A DNA stretch of 64,000 nucleotides from Cercophora sp. LCS_1 (lineage: Eukaryota; Ascomycota; Sordariomycetes; Sordariales; Lasiosphaeriaceae). The position numbers and the translations under genes were made by a program. Where the stretch lies: NCBI GenBank assembly GCA_036250225.1, contig JAPZLL010000067.1, forward strand, positions 1-64,000, written 5' to 3'. The notes beneath the pieces are model-generated. The model did not search any database. It was not told where the DNA came from and saw nothing but the letters and a program-made list of their open reading frames with translations. Below, in pieces: positions 33,086-43,456 of the stretch (positions are counted from its first letter, which is position 1; each line of letters begins with the position of its first letter).

Positions 33086-35272
33086 CTAAAGATCGCCCAT
33101 CTCCCTTGACTCTTCCAATTTCCTCCTCGACGACGGGCACGTGCTAACTGCACCCGCGCACATTGATGCCGTAGAACTCTGACCAAATCTCGACGCAGTT
33201 GTGCCGTCGTTCTTCTCGGGTATGTTGGTGTTCAGCTCAACGGTAAAGACGACCTCTTCCTCATCGGCCTCGACGCCCACATTAGAGTTTGCCTTGTACT
33301 CAGCAATCAGCTCCAGCTCCGCCGCGGCCGTGACCTTGTGAACCAGATACATCGGCTCGACTCCCTCGCAAGTCCAGTTTGCTGCGACTTGAGCCCCCAA
33401 AGTTTTGTCCTTCAGACTAAATCCAACGCATCCCCCGGTTCCTTGACCCTCCAGCACTCGGTCCTGGATGGTAAGGTTCACAGTTTCCCCCGCCTTTGCT
33501 GAATACACAAATGATTTGGATGTTTGCTTGGAGGTTAGCATCGCGGCGAGGGCAATCTCTGGATACAAGACCGCAGTGCCCTCCTGGACGAGATCGTCGG
33601 CTTTGGTGAGGCCGTGGTTCAGCACGAGACTTCCTATGTCCCCGGCCGAAGCCTTTCTCCTCTGGCTGACAAAGGCAAACAAACCCCCGGTCTTGAGGAC
33701 TGCCGGGATGACACCGGTGCCGGGCGAGCATTCCGACCATTGCATGTCTTGTTCGACATCTGTCTTGGTGAGAGGAGGCAGACTGATGCAGGCGTAATGG
33801 ACCCGAATGCCTTCGGTTCGAGCTCTTTGGACTTGCAGGAGCGTCTCACCCGTCCAATTAGCCCCCTCAGACCCTGACGTGAGCAGGAAGATAGCACCTC
33901 TGTCAGTATAGATGTCGGGATACTCGTCGACGATGGTGTCTATGGCTGCATGGATCGCTTCGCCAATGTTGGGCCTTCGATCCGTCTCCTCCAATGGCCC
34001 AAGTGTGGCGGGAGGACTGGACCATTCCGACGTGACATGTGCTGTCTCATCAAATATTATGGCAGCCACCTTGTCCGTACCGTCGGTTTCCAACTTTGAG
34101 TTGAGACTCTGTGCTGCTTGTAACAGCAACTCGGATGTCTGTTTGACGTGGCTCATTCGCGACCTGTCGAGGACTAATGCCACCATTCGGCGACGGCACT
34201 CTTTGACAGGGTCATCCCGCACCAGGCAACATATCATCAAGTCGGCCTTCGGCTTGCCGTACTGTCTTTCCAACTCCTTCCTGAAGTTTGCCCATGCATC
34301 ACGGGACGCTTGAACGGCTGCTTGGACGGCGCGCTCAAAGTTTGTCTGCACGGGCTCGGCGCGGGGCGTATCAGGGCCTGCGGCGCCAAACGTGCCGTTC
34401 AGGTGGATGATGCCGTGGTCCTTTGTGAGAGTGTGGTGCGTGACCCGGCCAGCGCAGCTACCCTCTCCAGGAGTTTTGTCAGGAATTGCGAAGCATCCAG
34501 TGCTGAGGTTGTGAGGGATCTGGTCGGCGGGGATCGGGCCGGTCGCATGGAGATCGACGATGAACTTTGCCGTGTCGCTCCTGGCGAGACCTGGGGGATT
34601 GGTGTCGCTGATGGGCTCGTCTGGGTTTGGCTCGTCGACCCAGTTGCTGTGGGCGTAAAAGTCCTGGACGCCATGCAGGGCGCGGCCAAGGCCTTCGATA
34701 ACATGGCACTTTGCACGGCCGCGGAGGTTGACTTGCAGCGACGGGAAAGCAAAGATGCAGTCACCGCCAAACGCCCTTGACAAGTCAACCATGTCATTAC
34801 GGATGGCACCTTTGTCGTCCAGCAAGTCCTCGGCTGAGCGCCAAGCCTGGCGGAAGCGGGCGCGCAAATGGTTGACGCAGGTCTGTAGGGCTTCGGTTGC
34901 CTCGGCCCGACTCCGCGGATAGCCAGGCATGTCGATGAAGTCGGCATCATCACAGTGGGCCTCGGGACCTTCGGGGACGGGGTCCATGGTGTCCGGAGAG
35001 CCGACAGCGCCGTTGAAGCCGCCGCCAATGATGGGGATGCCCCAAAAGTCGACGTGGTAGCCGGCCAGCTGGTCGAGGGACCCTGGCTCAAAGCAGTTGC
35101 CATCCGACTTTTGGCCTTTTGGGCACTGAAAGGCGAGGCGGGTCACCATTTCGTGTTCGTTGTGCTGTCCGAGCAGCGTCGGCTCGTTGACGGTGCCAAA
35201 GGCGGCGGCCAGAGTGGGGAATGCAAAGACGCAGAGCCGCCGAAGCGACGGCCGTATTGCTCGCCGTCTCAT
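33086..35272 (-). CDS. Secreted HetC-like protein with von Willebrand A-like domain; 3' frameshift suspected
   Basis: A 728-aa single-exon protein from ATG 35272, with a signal peptide (LRRLCVFAFPTLAAAFG). Residues about 25-300 resemble fungal Het-C-type proteins: HNEHEMVTRLAFQCP and ALHGVQDFYAHSNWVDE, with His residues as in zinc phospholipase-C-like folds. A vWA-like domain follows (MVALVLDRSRMSHVKQ, IIFDETAHVTSEW, AIFLLTSGSEG); its metal site is imperfect because the canonical DxSxS is not complete. A C-terminal beta-rich part follows. In the last 40 codons a different frame (about 33144-33210) encodes CVEIWSEFYGINVRGCS and a stop, which looks like the true end. A one-base deletion near 33205-33225 would explain it. 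HetC relatives act in heterokaryon incompatibility; the role here is unknown. Confidence 0.75.
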   Translation of the reverse strand: MRRRAIRPSLRRLCVFAFPTLAAAFGTVNEPTLLGQHNEHEMVTRLAFQCPKGQKSDGNCFEPGSLDQLAGYHVDFWGIPIIGGGFNGAVGSPDTMDPVPEGPEAHCDDADFIDMPGYPRSRAEATEALQTCVNHLRARFRQAWRSAEDLLDDKGAIRNDMVDLSRAFGGDCIFAFPSLQVNLRGRAKCHVIEGLGRALHGVQDFYAHSNWVDEPNPDEPISDTNPPGLARSDTAKFIVDLHATGPIPADQIPHNLSTGCFAIPDKTPGEGSCAGRVTHHTLTKDHGIIHLNGTFGAAGPDTPRAEPVQTNFERAVQAAVQASRDAWANFRKELERQYGKPKADLMICCLVRDDPVKECRRRMVALVLDRSRMSHVKQTSELLLQAAQSLNSKLETDGTDKVAAIIFDETAHVTSEWSSPPATLGPLEETDRRPNIGEAIHAAIDTIVDEYPDIYTDRGAIFLLTSGSEGANWTGETLLQVQRARTEGIRVHYACISLPPLTKTDVEQDMQWSECSPGTGVIPAVLKTGGLFAFVSQRRKASAGDIGSLVLNHGLTKADDLVQEGTAVLYPEIALAAMLTSKQTSKSFVYSAKAGETVNLTIQDRVLEGQGTGGCVGFSLKDKTLGAQVAANWTCEGVEPMYLVHKVTAAAELELIAEYKANSNVGVEADEEEVVFTVELNTNIPEKNDGTTASRFGQSSTASMCAGAVSTCPSSRRKLEESREMGDL

Positions 35273-35747
35273 CTTGTCGCTACGATACTCGTCTTCGAAC
35301 CTCGCGCGTGGAAGGGCAGGCGAGTTCGCAGATGCGATGGGTGTGCCTGCCGTCCCGTCGTGCAATCGTTGGGGGATCGGCGGGGGTGGGGGTCTAATTG
35401 GTTTGGCGGGGTGAGGTGGTCACGACGTTGCTCGTGTTGGATGCCTCTCGGTGTTTTTAGTTCACCACAAGGTTTGCCCAAAAAAAAAAAAAAAAAGCGA
35501 TGCTGATGTCGACTACAAGCATATGCGCGGAAACAACAAGCTCAGAGTTTTTTCTCGTCCGATTTGTATTGTACGACTCGAAGTGCGCATGCGGAAGGCG
35601 TGGCACACGCTCGAAAACTTTGTCCCCACGTTCCTGCGCTTATGACGTCATCAAGTCCCACCAGCTCCCGGCCGTCAAGGTCCTCGCCAGGGCACCTGCT
35701 CGCGGCTCAGAACCTACAAGTCAACGATCGCCAGGGGCCTTTTTGTG
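35273..35747. other. Intergenic between two minus-strand secreted-protein genes
   Basis: It contains the promoter of the HetC-like gene and a run of sixteen A near 35480. No gene is seen. Confidence 0.5.
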
Positions 35748-36944
35748 CTAATCCAGCAGGGGAATCTTCCATGTGTTCCATGACGGTGTGATGCCAGTGG
35801 TGGACTCAACCACATTTGTGTTGAAGCCTGCATATTTACCCTCAGTCCCGACCAGAAATTTCTCGACAAATGCGCCGAGCAAATCCGCCTTCGTGTCAGG
35901 GAACTGACAGTGATTGCCTGCTCCATTCTGCGACACAGCCATACGCTCCGGCACCCCCAGCGCCTCCCACACCTTGTGCGTCGCAACCATGCATCCGAAA
36001 CTGGCTTTCGGACGCAGCCAGTCAATCAGGTTCTGGATGACGAGAAGCGCTCTGGGCGCAATCATGGCTGCAACCGAGTGCTGGTCGAACGGGAGCATTT
36101 GAGGATTACGGCTGAAATTTTGGAACACGGCGCCTTGCCCGTAGTCCGATTGGGATGGGCATGGCATGGATCTGCATCGGCCGTACCGGCTTTGGTCGTC
36201 AATGTCGAGACGGTAGCAGGCATCGCCGCCTTGGCCCGCTTCTTGGACGACAGTCAGCGCAATCCGCGTGTCGAACGCTCCGGCTGCCAGAGTTGCTCGG
36301 CCAAACCGGGAGCAGCCGGTGATACCTAGTCGCTTCGGGTCGATGAGGGCAGCCGGCGTTTGCTCGAGCGCGTCAATGATGCGGGATATGCTCCATGCTA
36401 GGGCGGCCGTGGTGCCGGCGCTGTGGCCTCGGCCGTGGAGATCGTAAAATTTCCCTGTGTGGACTCGGAGAAACGGCTCTGCTCCTGGTCGGGCGATTTC
36501 ATCGGGGCTGGTGAAGATCACCACGGCTGCGGATGCGGGAGCCGGAATGCTCAGAGAACCGAATACAATAAGAGCAGGATATGGAGCGTTTCCCGAGTTT
36601 GGATACTTGATGCTGACAGTAAATGAAGTGGTCTTGTTTGTGACGTCCAAATCGATCTTCAACGTCGTTCCGTTGAGGGAGCTGCGAAGAGAAGTCGGTG
36701 GACCGGGGACCGTTCCGTACTCATGGGCCTGGGCGAGCTGAGAGAGTTCATTCTGTCGACAGTCCCATTCTGTCTTCCTGCTGATTCTCATGCCACCGAC
36801 GCTGAGAAAAGGGTCTGGCAGTTCTCGAATCTGGTGTGAGCCGAATGGTTGAAAGGCGTAATCCGCTGGAATAGCAGGACATGGCTGTTGGGCCTTGGTC
36901 ACGCGGATGAGGCAGAACGCAACGAAGAGGTTATACGCAATCAT
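35748..36944 (-). CDS. CE15-like 4-O-methyl-glucuronoyl methylesterase
   Basis: A 398-aa secreted serine esterase starting at ATG 36944, with a signal peptide (MIAYNLFVAFCLIRVTKA). CE15 enzymes cleave the ester between glucuronic acid on xylan and lignin alcohols. The expected triad is visible: Ser212 in GCSRFGR, Glu235 in VVQEAGQGG, and His345 in GAGNHCQFP. Substrate-contact Trp309 is present in IDWL. It departs from the usual family at GCSRxGK, where the Lys is Arg216, and at ACWR, which reads ACYR. It is single-exon and complete. Near a GH30 gene it fits glucuronoxylan and lignin-carbohydrate breakdown; the substitutions may shift specificity. Confidence 0.85.
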   Translation of the reverse strand: MIAYNLFVAFCLIRVTKAQQPCPAIPADYAFQPFGSHQIRELPDPFLSVGGMRISRKTEWDCRQNELSQLAQAHEYGTVPGPPTSLRSSLNGTTLKIDLDVTNKTTSFTVSIKYPNSGNAPYPALIVFGSLSIPAPASAAVVIFTSPDEIARPGAEPFLRVHTGKFYDLHGRGHSAGTTAALAWSISRIIDALEQTPAALIDPKRLGITGCSRFGRATLAAGAFDTRIALTVVQEAGQGGDACYRLDIDDQSRYGRCRSMPCPSQSDYGQGAVFQNFSRNPQMLPFDQHSVAAMIAPRALLVIQNLIDWLRPKASFGCMVATHKVWEALGVPERMAVSQNGAGNHCQFPDTKADLLGAFVEKFLVGTEGKYAGFNTNVVESTTGITPSWNTWKIPLLD

Positions 36945-38088
36945 TGCAAACACGCTGCCTCAGCTCATGAGTGAGATGGAGATATATGTGCGGGATCCGG
37001 GAATTGGATGAGATTCGCTGGGGTTTTAGGTCTCTAGGATTCTTGGCTGGTCTGATGCAATCTTTGTTAGAGACGAGCCTGTAAGCACGAGAAGCAACCC
37101 GGATCCTACAGGGTGTAGTTGCTGGCGGTCGTGCAATTTGAGTATTAAAACGCGGGGTATTTAATGGCAAGCGGCCTATGGCATGTCGACAAAGTCTTGA
37201 ACTCTGCATGCCCAGGGCAGAAGCGACCGGGTAAATTTTTGGCTCGCAGAAGTGAGGACTCATGATATCGAGAGGTGGCGTTTACAACGGACGCAATCAT
37301 CAACTACTGTTCCCTGGTAATGCTGAAGTGTGGGCAGGGATTATCTAGACACCACTCACGGCTCTAAAGGTCAAAGTCGGGTTCTTCATGTGCTTCGTAC
37401 GGATTTGCTCCGTCCCTAACCCGGGAACCTATGCGGCAGGTAAGATGTCGGATGCTGACGGAGTACCTTGTCATTATTCATCGCATTCCATCTGGCATTT
37501 GGCCCTTGCCATGTTACCCCCAAGCCGTTCGGAGTTTGACTCAATTCGCGCATTTATTTCCGGGTCCCTGATCCCTCTCAGCAAGCGTTCTAGTGTTGGC
37601 TGTTGGCTGTTGGTCACAGCCCAGGGCACCGAGCACACTCTGTAGTCCATCATTGATCCACTGCCCGTTCAACGCAAGCCTCGAAACTCAAATGAGGCCC
37701 TCAGAATTGCTGATGGAAAGGCCAATATATAACACTAAATCTGGAATACCAACCACAGTTGTCTTTGATGATAACTTGATGTTAAACTGCCGGAAGACTT
37801 ATAAGTAGGTATCTCCGCCGGCTGCGAAAGTTCTCCACATTGTGTGTTCAAGTGAGAAATCCTGAAAGAGGTAATTCCCGTGTGATCCCGGCCAAGCTGA
37901 CCCGCTGATCGGCGGTCGACTCATTGGCGATGTCGGACTTCCGACTCGTGCACCCCATCACGTCCGAGCGTTCCGGCTACCTATAAGATGGACAAGTCGC
38001 GTCAGCGCCATCAGCATGAGTCAAAAGCAGATCTCGACAGCCTCCAATACAACCACCCCGTGGAATCACAACCTGCGTTCACGTCACA
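36945..38088. other. Divergent intergenic region
   Basis: It carries the promoters of the CE15-like gene and the MBL-fold gene. No gene is seen, and the short ORFs lack motifs. Confidence 0.5.
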
Positions 38089-39171
38089 ATGCCTCCCCCG
38101 CCGAACCTAAGTATCCCTTCCTCCACGTCGACCGTCTCCGTCTCCATCATCGACACCACAAGCACCCTCAACGGCGTCTTAACATCCCTCTTCCTCGGGC
38201 CTCCCATTGTCGGCCATAATCGCCTGGACGTGCCTTGCTTCTCCTTCCTGATACAACATCCTTCAAACCGCAGTTTGATCTTCGACCTCGGCATCCGCCG
38301 TGACTGGGAAAATCTGGCTCCCCCTCTAGCCGCTGGGATTGAAGGTCTCGGCGCGACAGTTGCCGTCAAAGACAATGTGGTTGATATCCTCAATGCAAAT
38401 GGAGTCGACACGGCCAGGATCGAAGCAGTCATCTGGTCTCACCACCACTTCGACCACATCGGTGACACGAGCACATTCCCCTCTTCAACAAAACTGATCG
38501 TTGGTCCCGGATTCAAAGACGGGCTGTTGCCAGGGTACCCAGCAAATCCCGAAAGCTTCCTCCTCGAGAGCGATTATACCGGACGGGAACTCATCGAGCT
38601 CGATTTCAGCGCTGGACTCAAAGTCGGGAGGTTTGAAGCTCTTGATTACTTCGGCGATGGATCATTCTACTTGCTCAACACACCAGGTCATGCAATTGGG
38701 CATATCTGCGGCTTGGCTAGAGTCGCCAGCGGTGCTAGTGACGAGTTCATCCTCATGGCGGGTGATGCATATCACCATGCGGGAGAGATCAGGCCTAGTG
38801 AGTTCCAGCCGTTACCGGGGAATATCGAACCCAGTCCGTTTGGGTTGGGCGCAGCAGGGGGCTGTCCGTGCGCGCTGTTCAAGAAGGTTCTGAGAGAGGG
38901 ACGGTGCGATGTGTCGTTTTATGATCCGACGGGACCGTGGCATCATGATGCCGAGAAGGCCAAGGAGACGGCGAAGAAGTTGCAAGAGTTTGATGCGCAG
39001 GAGAATGTCTTTCTTGTTGCAGCACACGATACCACACTACTTGGGGTGGTCGACTTGTTTCCCAAGCAGGTGACGGGGTCGTTGGCGAAGGTGTGGGATC
39101 AGAAGTCGAGGTGGAAGTTTCTCACTGACTTTTCGGAGGCTGTGGGGAAGTCATATGAGTGGTCCCGATAA
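38089..39171 (+). CDS. Metallo-beta-lactamase-fold hydrolase
   Basis: A 360-aa single-exon soluble protein. The metal-binding signature HxHxDH is at residues 118-123 (SHHHFDHIGD). LLNTPGHAIGHICGLA carries the next His, and MAGDAYHH the bridging Asp. A late VAAHDTT completes the typical zinc set. The arrangement resembles lactonase-like MBL proteins (N-acyl-homoserine-lactonase-like), which in fungi often hydrolyse lactones or detoxify small molecules. The substrate is unknown and no signal peptide is seen. Codon usage matches neighbouring genes and it appears functional. Confidence 0.88.
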   Translation: MPPPPNLSIPSSTSTVSVSIIDTTSTLNGVLTSLFLGPPIVGHNRLDVPCFSFLIQHPSNRSLIFDLGIRRDWENLAPPLAAGIEGLGATVAVKDNVVDILNANGVDTARIEAVIWSHHHFDHIGDTSTFPSSTKLIVGPGFKDGLLPGYPANPESFLLESDYTGRELIELDFSAGLKVGRFEALDYFGDGSFYLLNTPGHAIGHICGLARVASGASDEFILMAGDAYHHAGEIRPSEFQPLPGNIEPSPFGLGAAGGCPCALFKKVLREGRCDVSFYDPTGPWHHDAEKAKETAKKLQEFDAQENVFLVAAHDTTLLGVVDLFPKQVTGSLAKVWDQKSRWKFLTDFSEAVGKSYEWSR

Positions 39172-39826
39172 CTAAATTTCCCTTGCTGTTGCAGACGGGA
39201 AATGCCTCCTGTTTAGATTAATTCCAGTGTTAGAATCTTGCGTGAGAGATGAGTGTGTGACGTTCATGGGTGACAGGGTACCTTAGATGGATGGAGGGAA
39301 GGAAGAGAAGTGAGGGAGAGAATCAAATTGTCAATGGCCAAGATCAGTCAGGGAATCGCCATTTCAGGGGCACTTCTGCTTGTCGCGGGTGAACTCGGTC
39401 ATGTGTTTGCGGAGGGTGACTCCCACTCCGGCGAACCCACAAAATTCCCATTGTTGGAGAATCCCCAATTGGAATCTCAAAGATCCCATCAAGTCGGTTG
39501 CACCCAGTCGGTCCAATGGCAGGGGGGGATCAGAATCAACCAATCTGGGTGACCATCATGGAGATTTTATCCAGTTTTATGACACCGGTCAATATCTGAT
39601 GTTTTATCGACAAATATGCTACTACCCCTCCACACAGCCGTTCTCCAACCAAATGGTGAGATCAAGTGCCGACTCCGAGATTCATAGCCCCGGACTTGGC
39701 AGCAGTAGCCTCGAAGCTGGGGAGGTACTTTTTGCTCCGCGACTTGGTCACGTAGATATAGGGAGCCAGACACCCGGTACATGCCCTGTTGCCCCAGACA
39801 GCCGCTGGTTCCCCAAAAACGTCGAA
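39172..39826. other. Intergenic, upstream of the TIM-barrel-like gene
   Basis: The reading frame of the downstream gene stays open back to 39380, but the extra residues lack coding character. No other gene is seen. Confidence 0.45.
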
Positions 39827-40705
39827 ATGAAGTCACACAAACTCGTCTTTGCCGTTTTCCTCCTCGTCGTCGAATATGTCTCAGCGGCTAATATCCGAGC
39901 TATTTTTCTCTTCAAAGATGTCATGAAGTCAAATACGACAGCGCTTCAGACGTCGGGCTTCAACACGCTCATCATGTTTGGCGTGGGCATCCTTGCAAAC
40001 GGCGACATTATGTACTACTCCAATACGCCGGGCAGCAAAGACACACTCATTGCGTCCGGGGGTGCCTATGTCGGCGGCGACGCGCTCGCCGAGAAAGTCC
40101 GCTCACTCAAGACGGGAAACAACAGCACCGTCGACAGGGTGGAGGTCTCCATGAACTCGCAAAACGTGAGAAATCTCATGGCGAGTCCCGGTCCAGGTAC
40201 CGACACACCAGTTGCACGCAACTTCAAGGCGCTGAAGGCAGCATGGGGTCTGGATGCCGTAAACAACGATGACGAGTCGATTTATGATGTTGCAAGCACC
40301 GTGACGTTTGGTAAGATGCTTGGTAGCATCGGGTACAAATACACCATTGCGCCTTACACCAACGCGCGATTTTGGATTTCACTCAGGACACAGATCAACA
40401 CCGGATTGAAGGAGCCGGATTTGATCTTGGACAGGGCTTATCTGCAGTGCTATGATGGTGGAGCAGGGAACGACCCGGTCAGCTGGCAGAGTCAGCTCGG
40501 CATGAAGGTCGTGCCCTTGATCTGGGTGGTAAACGACTCGAAGCCGTCATTCGGGACCACGGCCTCACAGGCGAGGACAAGATTTGCGGGGTGGCAGCAG
40601 AGGAATGCGCTAGGTGGTGGCGGATATTGGAACGACTATGATATTGAGAAGATGGGTCTGTCATACAGGGAATATGGAGATGTCTTGAAGACTGTATTTC
40701 CTTGA
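39827..40705 (+). CDS. Secreted glycosidase-like protein of unknown specificity
   Basis: A 292-aa single-exon protein starting at ATG 39827, because MKSHKLVFAVFLLVVEYVSA is a signal peptide. The mature part reads as a (beta/alpha)8 barrel with GFNTLIMFGVGILANGD, VDRVEVSMNS and KAAWGLDAVNNDDESIYD. That last motif resembles the GH18 DxxDxDxE active-site strand. SIGYKYTIAPYTN and LDRAYLQCYDGGAGNDPVSW follow. Bacterial and fungal relatives are usually annotated only as F5/8-type or hypothetical proteins. The conserved acidic strand suggests hydrolysis of a polysaccharide. The substrate and family number are not assigned from sequence alone. Confidence 0.65.
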   Translation: MKSHKLVFAVFLLVVEYVSAANIRAIFLFKDVMKSNTTALQTSGFNTLIMFGVGILANGDIMYYSNTPGSKDTLIASGGAYVGGDALAEKVRSLKTGNNSTVDRVEVSMNSQNVRNLMASPGPGTDTPVARNFKALKAAWGLDAVNNDDESIYDVASTVTFGKMLGSIGYKYTIAPYTNARFWISLRTQINTGLKEPDLILDRAYLQCYDGGAGNDPVSWQSQLGMKVVPLIWVVNDSKPSFGTTASQARTRFAGWQQRNALGGGGYWNDYDIEKMGLSYREYGDVLKTVFP

Positions 40706-42164
40706 GCCATCTGCCAAACCCGTCGGCGTAACCGCGCAAATGTCAACTTACTCACTGGGACTGATTACCCGCCGCTCTTTCCTGTATACATTCTATGACT
40801 CGTCTTCAGTTTTTGTCTCCCGCTTTTGGGGCTGGGTGACTCCCTCAAGCGCGTTTCGTTCCTGTTCAACTGGATGGAACAAATGGGGCGACGCAAAAAA
40901 TGGCAACGAGGTCGACGTCGAAATGAATATCGAGGAGAACGGGACTGAAAGCCTGGACGTTTTGTGATAACCCAACTATTTTAACACAATGGCTCTGCGC
41001 GTCGACTGACCCGCCAAATGAACTTTAGATATCCCCGTGTCTAGTCAGAAGGATATCCTCTCTCACCATTTGGCTCCTTGGCCTTCACCCCTTGACGTCA
41101 GCTGACGCTATTCCGAGTTCTATCATCTTCCTTCGGCATTACCAAGAACAGTTCCCAGAATCCGGGCCAAGCTCCTGCTCGGTCAATTAACCGTGATTGC
41201 ATGTTTGCCGCCGCGACGTCAATGGCACCCACCTTTCAAGGAAAAAAGCCGCTGGGTAAATTGCGCGTCGCACCCCGTTCCCAGTCGTTGCTGCACCAAG
41301 GGTCCGCGTAGCCCTGTTTTTGGACGATCTTTTGCACCAAAGTGTCATCAAGGTGTTCCAGACCGGGAAGTGCAGTCCCTGGTGTTCAGAGAAGGGGTGT
41401 GTGCATCGCAATTATACGAGACTAAGGTGAAAAATACAGCCTAGCAATCTGTCACAAATCTCAGCACATGAAATTTCCTTTTTCGTTCGTACTCGTGAGC
41501 TGGGGTGAGCTAGGGTGAGCTGTGGCTGATCTGTCCTGAGCTTTCCTTGATTCTTCCCTCCAGCGTTTAGCGCTGCTGGGGAGTTACCCTACCTATGCAC
41601 TTATTATGTACTAAAAACCACACCCAGTTGCTGCCAGCGGCTGGCCCCCCTGTTTTATACGCCCAGATTCGTCGCAGGTTACCAGTCTGTAGTAAATGGC
41701 GCGCCCCACTGCTAGACCTCCCTCTACGGACTGCGTCGCATTCGCACCTGCGTATGTCATTGACAGGCACTCAATTGGTTCACTCAACCCGCCAACACCG
41801 GCCAGTGCTTTGCCTTGCACTCCTATCGTCGTAGATGAGTTCTTTGTCCTTCTGCTCCGTTGCCTTGATCCAGCGGCAATCGCTCTTTAGGGGGGAGCTC
41901 TTTGTCCTTCAACGCTTCCCTCGTTCCCTTCAATAACGCGCCACTTTTGCCTCGGCTTCAATCGCTTTCGACTGCCCTTGCCTTCTCGGCCTGGTTCTTT
42001 CCTTGACTCATCTCTTCCTCGACCGTTTGCCCCTAGATTTGCATAGGCTTTATCCTATAAATTCTCAAGAATCTTCCACGATCCACTAGGTCTCCAAAAC
42101 ACGAGCCTCCACAGTCAGAACGGGAGGTCCAAGAATCACGAGACAAGACAAAACAGACCTAAGC
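40706..42164. other. Long intergenic region with a short tandem repeat
   Basis: The segment is pyrimidine-rich toward the DUF7924-like pseudogene (41820-42100), as in a fungal promoter. Near-copies of GAGTTCTTTGTCCTTC and GAGCTCTTTGTCCTTC occur about 60 bases apart (41836 and 41896). No gene is seen. Confidence 0.5.
41495..41524 (+). repeat. Three tandem 10-bp units (GTGAGCTNGG-like)
   Basis: The unit reads GTGAGCTGGG, GTGAGCTAGG, GTGAGCTGTG back to back. It lies in intergenic DNA far from any start codon; no function is inferred. Confidence 0.7.
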
Positions 42165-43456
42165 ATGACGCAGAACAGAATGTCCAGGAAACGCCTGGGC
42201 AAGCCGTCCACCGGAACCATGCTGCGCCGTTCCCTCGGGCCGCGACAAAACGCAGCTTCACTGACCAACCCCATTCCCGAACACGGTGAGCTCGACCTCC
42301 ATTACAACACTGTCAACTGCAGTGACTTTCCCAACCAACATCCCATATGCAATTCTCCAGGCCCTCCGGTGACCTCAACGACCGAATTACCACTCACGGG
42401 TCACCATCTGCCCGTTACAAGCACCAAGGCGATACCCTCCGTTTTGACCCCGTGCCTAATCAACACAGCCTTGACGACTTCGACCCCGACTACGCAGGCC
42501 TCAGCCTACCAAACAAACACAACTTTGACGACGTGGACCTCAGTATGAACGACATACGCAGAAGAGACTTTCGTAACAACTGCCTGAACCCTAACGGCGT
42601 GTACTTTCAGCTCCCATACGATACCCTCCCACACCAAGTGGCCCTTCTCACCGAGCGGGTTCTCGCCCCGGCCCCGCGCCCCAGTATAACACCGACCGGT
42701 ATGATGCGCGAGCTTGATGCTCTGGGCACACGCGGTGGTACTGAGGTGTCCGTCCAAAAATGCTTCTATAAAGGTCTCTTTCCCACCACACTGCTGCCAC
42801 AGCTATCTACTTCCCGTCAGGAGACTATAGCCCGTCATCTTATACCTGCTTATCCCAACGCACCTTACGCCCTCCCGCTACTACGACCTGACATTCTATA
42901 TGGCTATGGCGATTTGAATGCTTTTGCCGGTGCCCAGCAGACGACGCTCAATTGTATCCATCCTGAGAAATAGGCGTATGCCCAAGCCACTCCCGATGTT
43001 ACTTTTCGCTTTCTTGTTGTTGAGCTCAAGGCTGCTGCTGGTACAGGGGGAAATCCATGGGACGCTACAAACCAGTGTGCAGGCCTCAGCGCTTCCAGAT
43101 GCCGGAAAAGCATAACTAACGTATGCTACGGCCTCGCTAATGACAACAACCTTGGTCAGCTCTATGCGTCGTGGGAGGGCCGCCCCTCGATCTTTTACAT
43201 TCAGCGTGTGGCCTCCTTTTTGCTGTCCGATGTGCAGCACTTAAACCGTCTCTGCACGTGCGTTGCCACCATTCTCGAGTGGGGAACCACCACCCGCCTG
43301 CAGGACATCTGCGTGGCTGCCACCTACATTGGGGGTCATAGTCAGGAGCAGAACAAAGGGCCGCCAGAAGTAGGGTCTGTAACTGAGGTAGACAATCTTG
43401 ACAACGTTGACAATTCGGCATGCTGTGACGCGGCCTGCCTAAAAACTGGCAAATAG
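42165..43456 (+). pseudogene. DUF7924-like (PD-(D/E)XK-like) ORF with internal stop and N-terminal frame break
   Basis: From 42347 to 43456 one frame runs 369 codons with a single in-frame TAG at 42971-42973. Upstream of the stop is RRRDFRNNCLNPNGVYFQLP. Downstream is ATPDVTFRFLVVELKAAAGT, then NPWDATNQCAG and ILEWGTTTRLQDI. The PDV...VELKA pattern matches the PD-(D/E)XK-type core seen in the fungal DUF7924 family, which is often multicopy and frequently decayed. The likely start MSRKRLGKPS (about 42180) lies in another frame, and no splice pair rejoins it cleanly. I infer a pseudogene. Readthrough or a sequencing error at the TAG remains possible. Confidence 0.6.

Noticed and set aside
36945..38088. 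Possible short genes upstream of the MBL-fold gene
   Set aside because: Frames under 90 codons without motifs, splice support or coding bias.
28297..40705. Secondary-metabolite cluster around the P450
   Set aside because: No polyketide synthase, peptide synthetase, terpene synthase or prenyltransferase is present.
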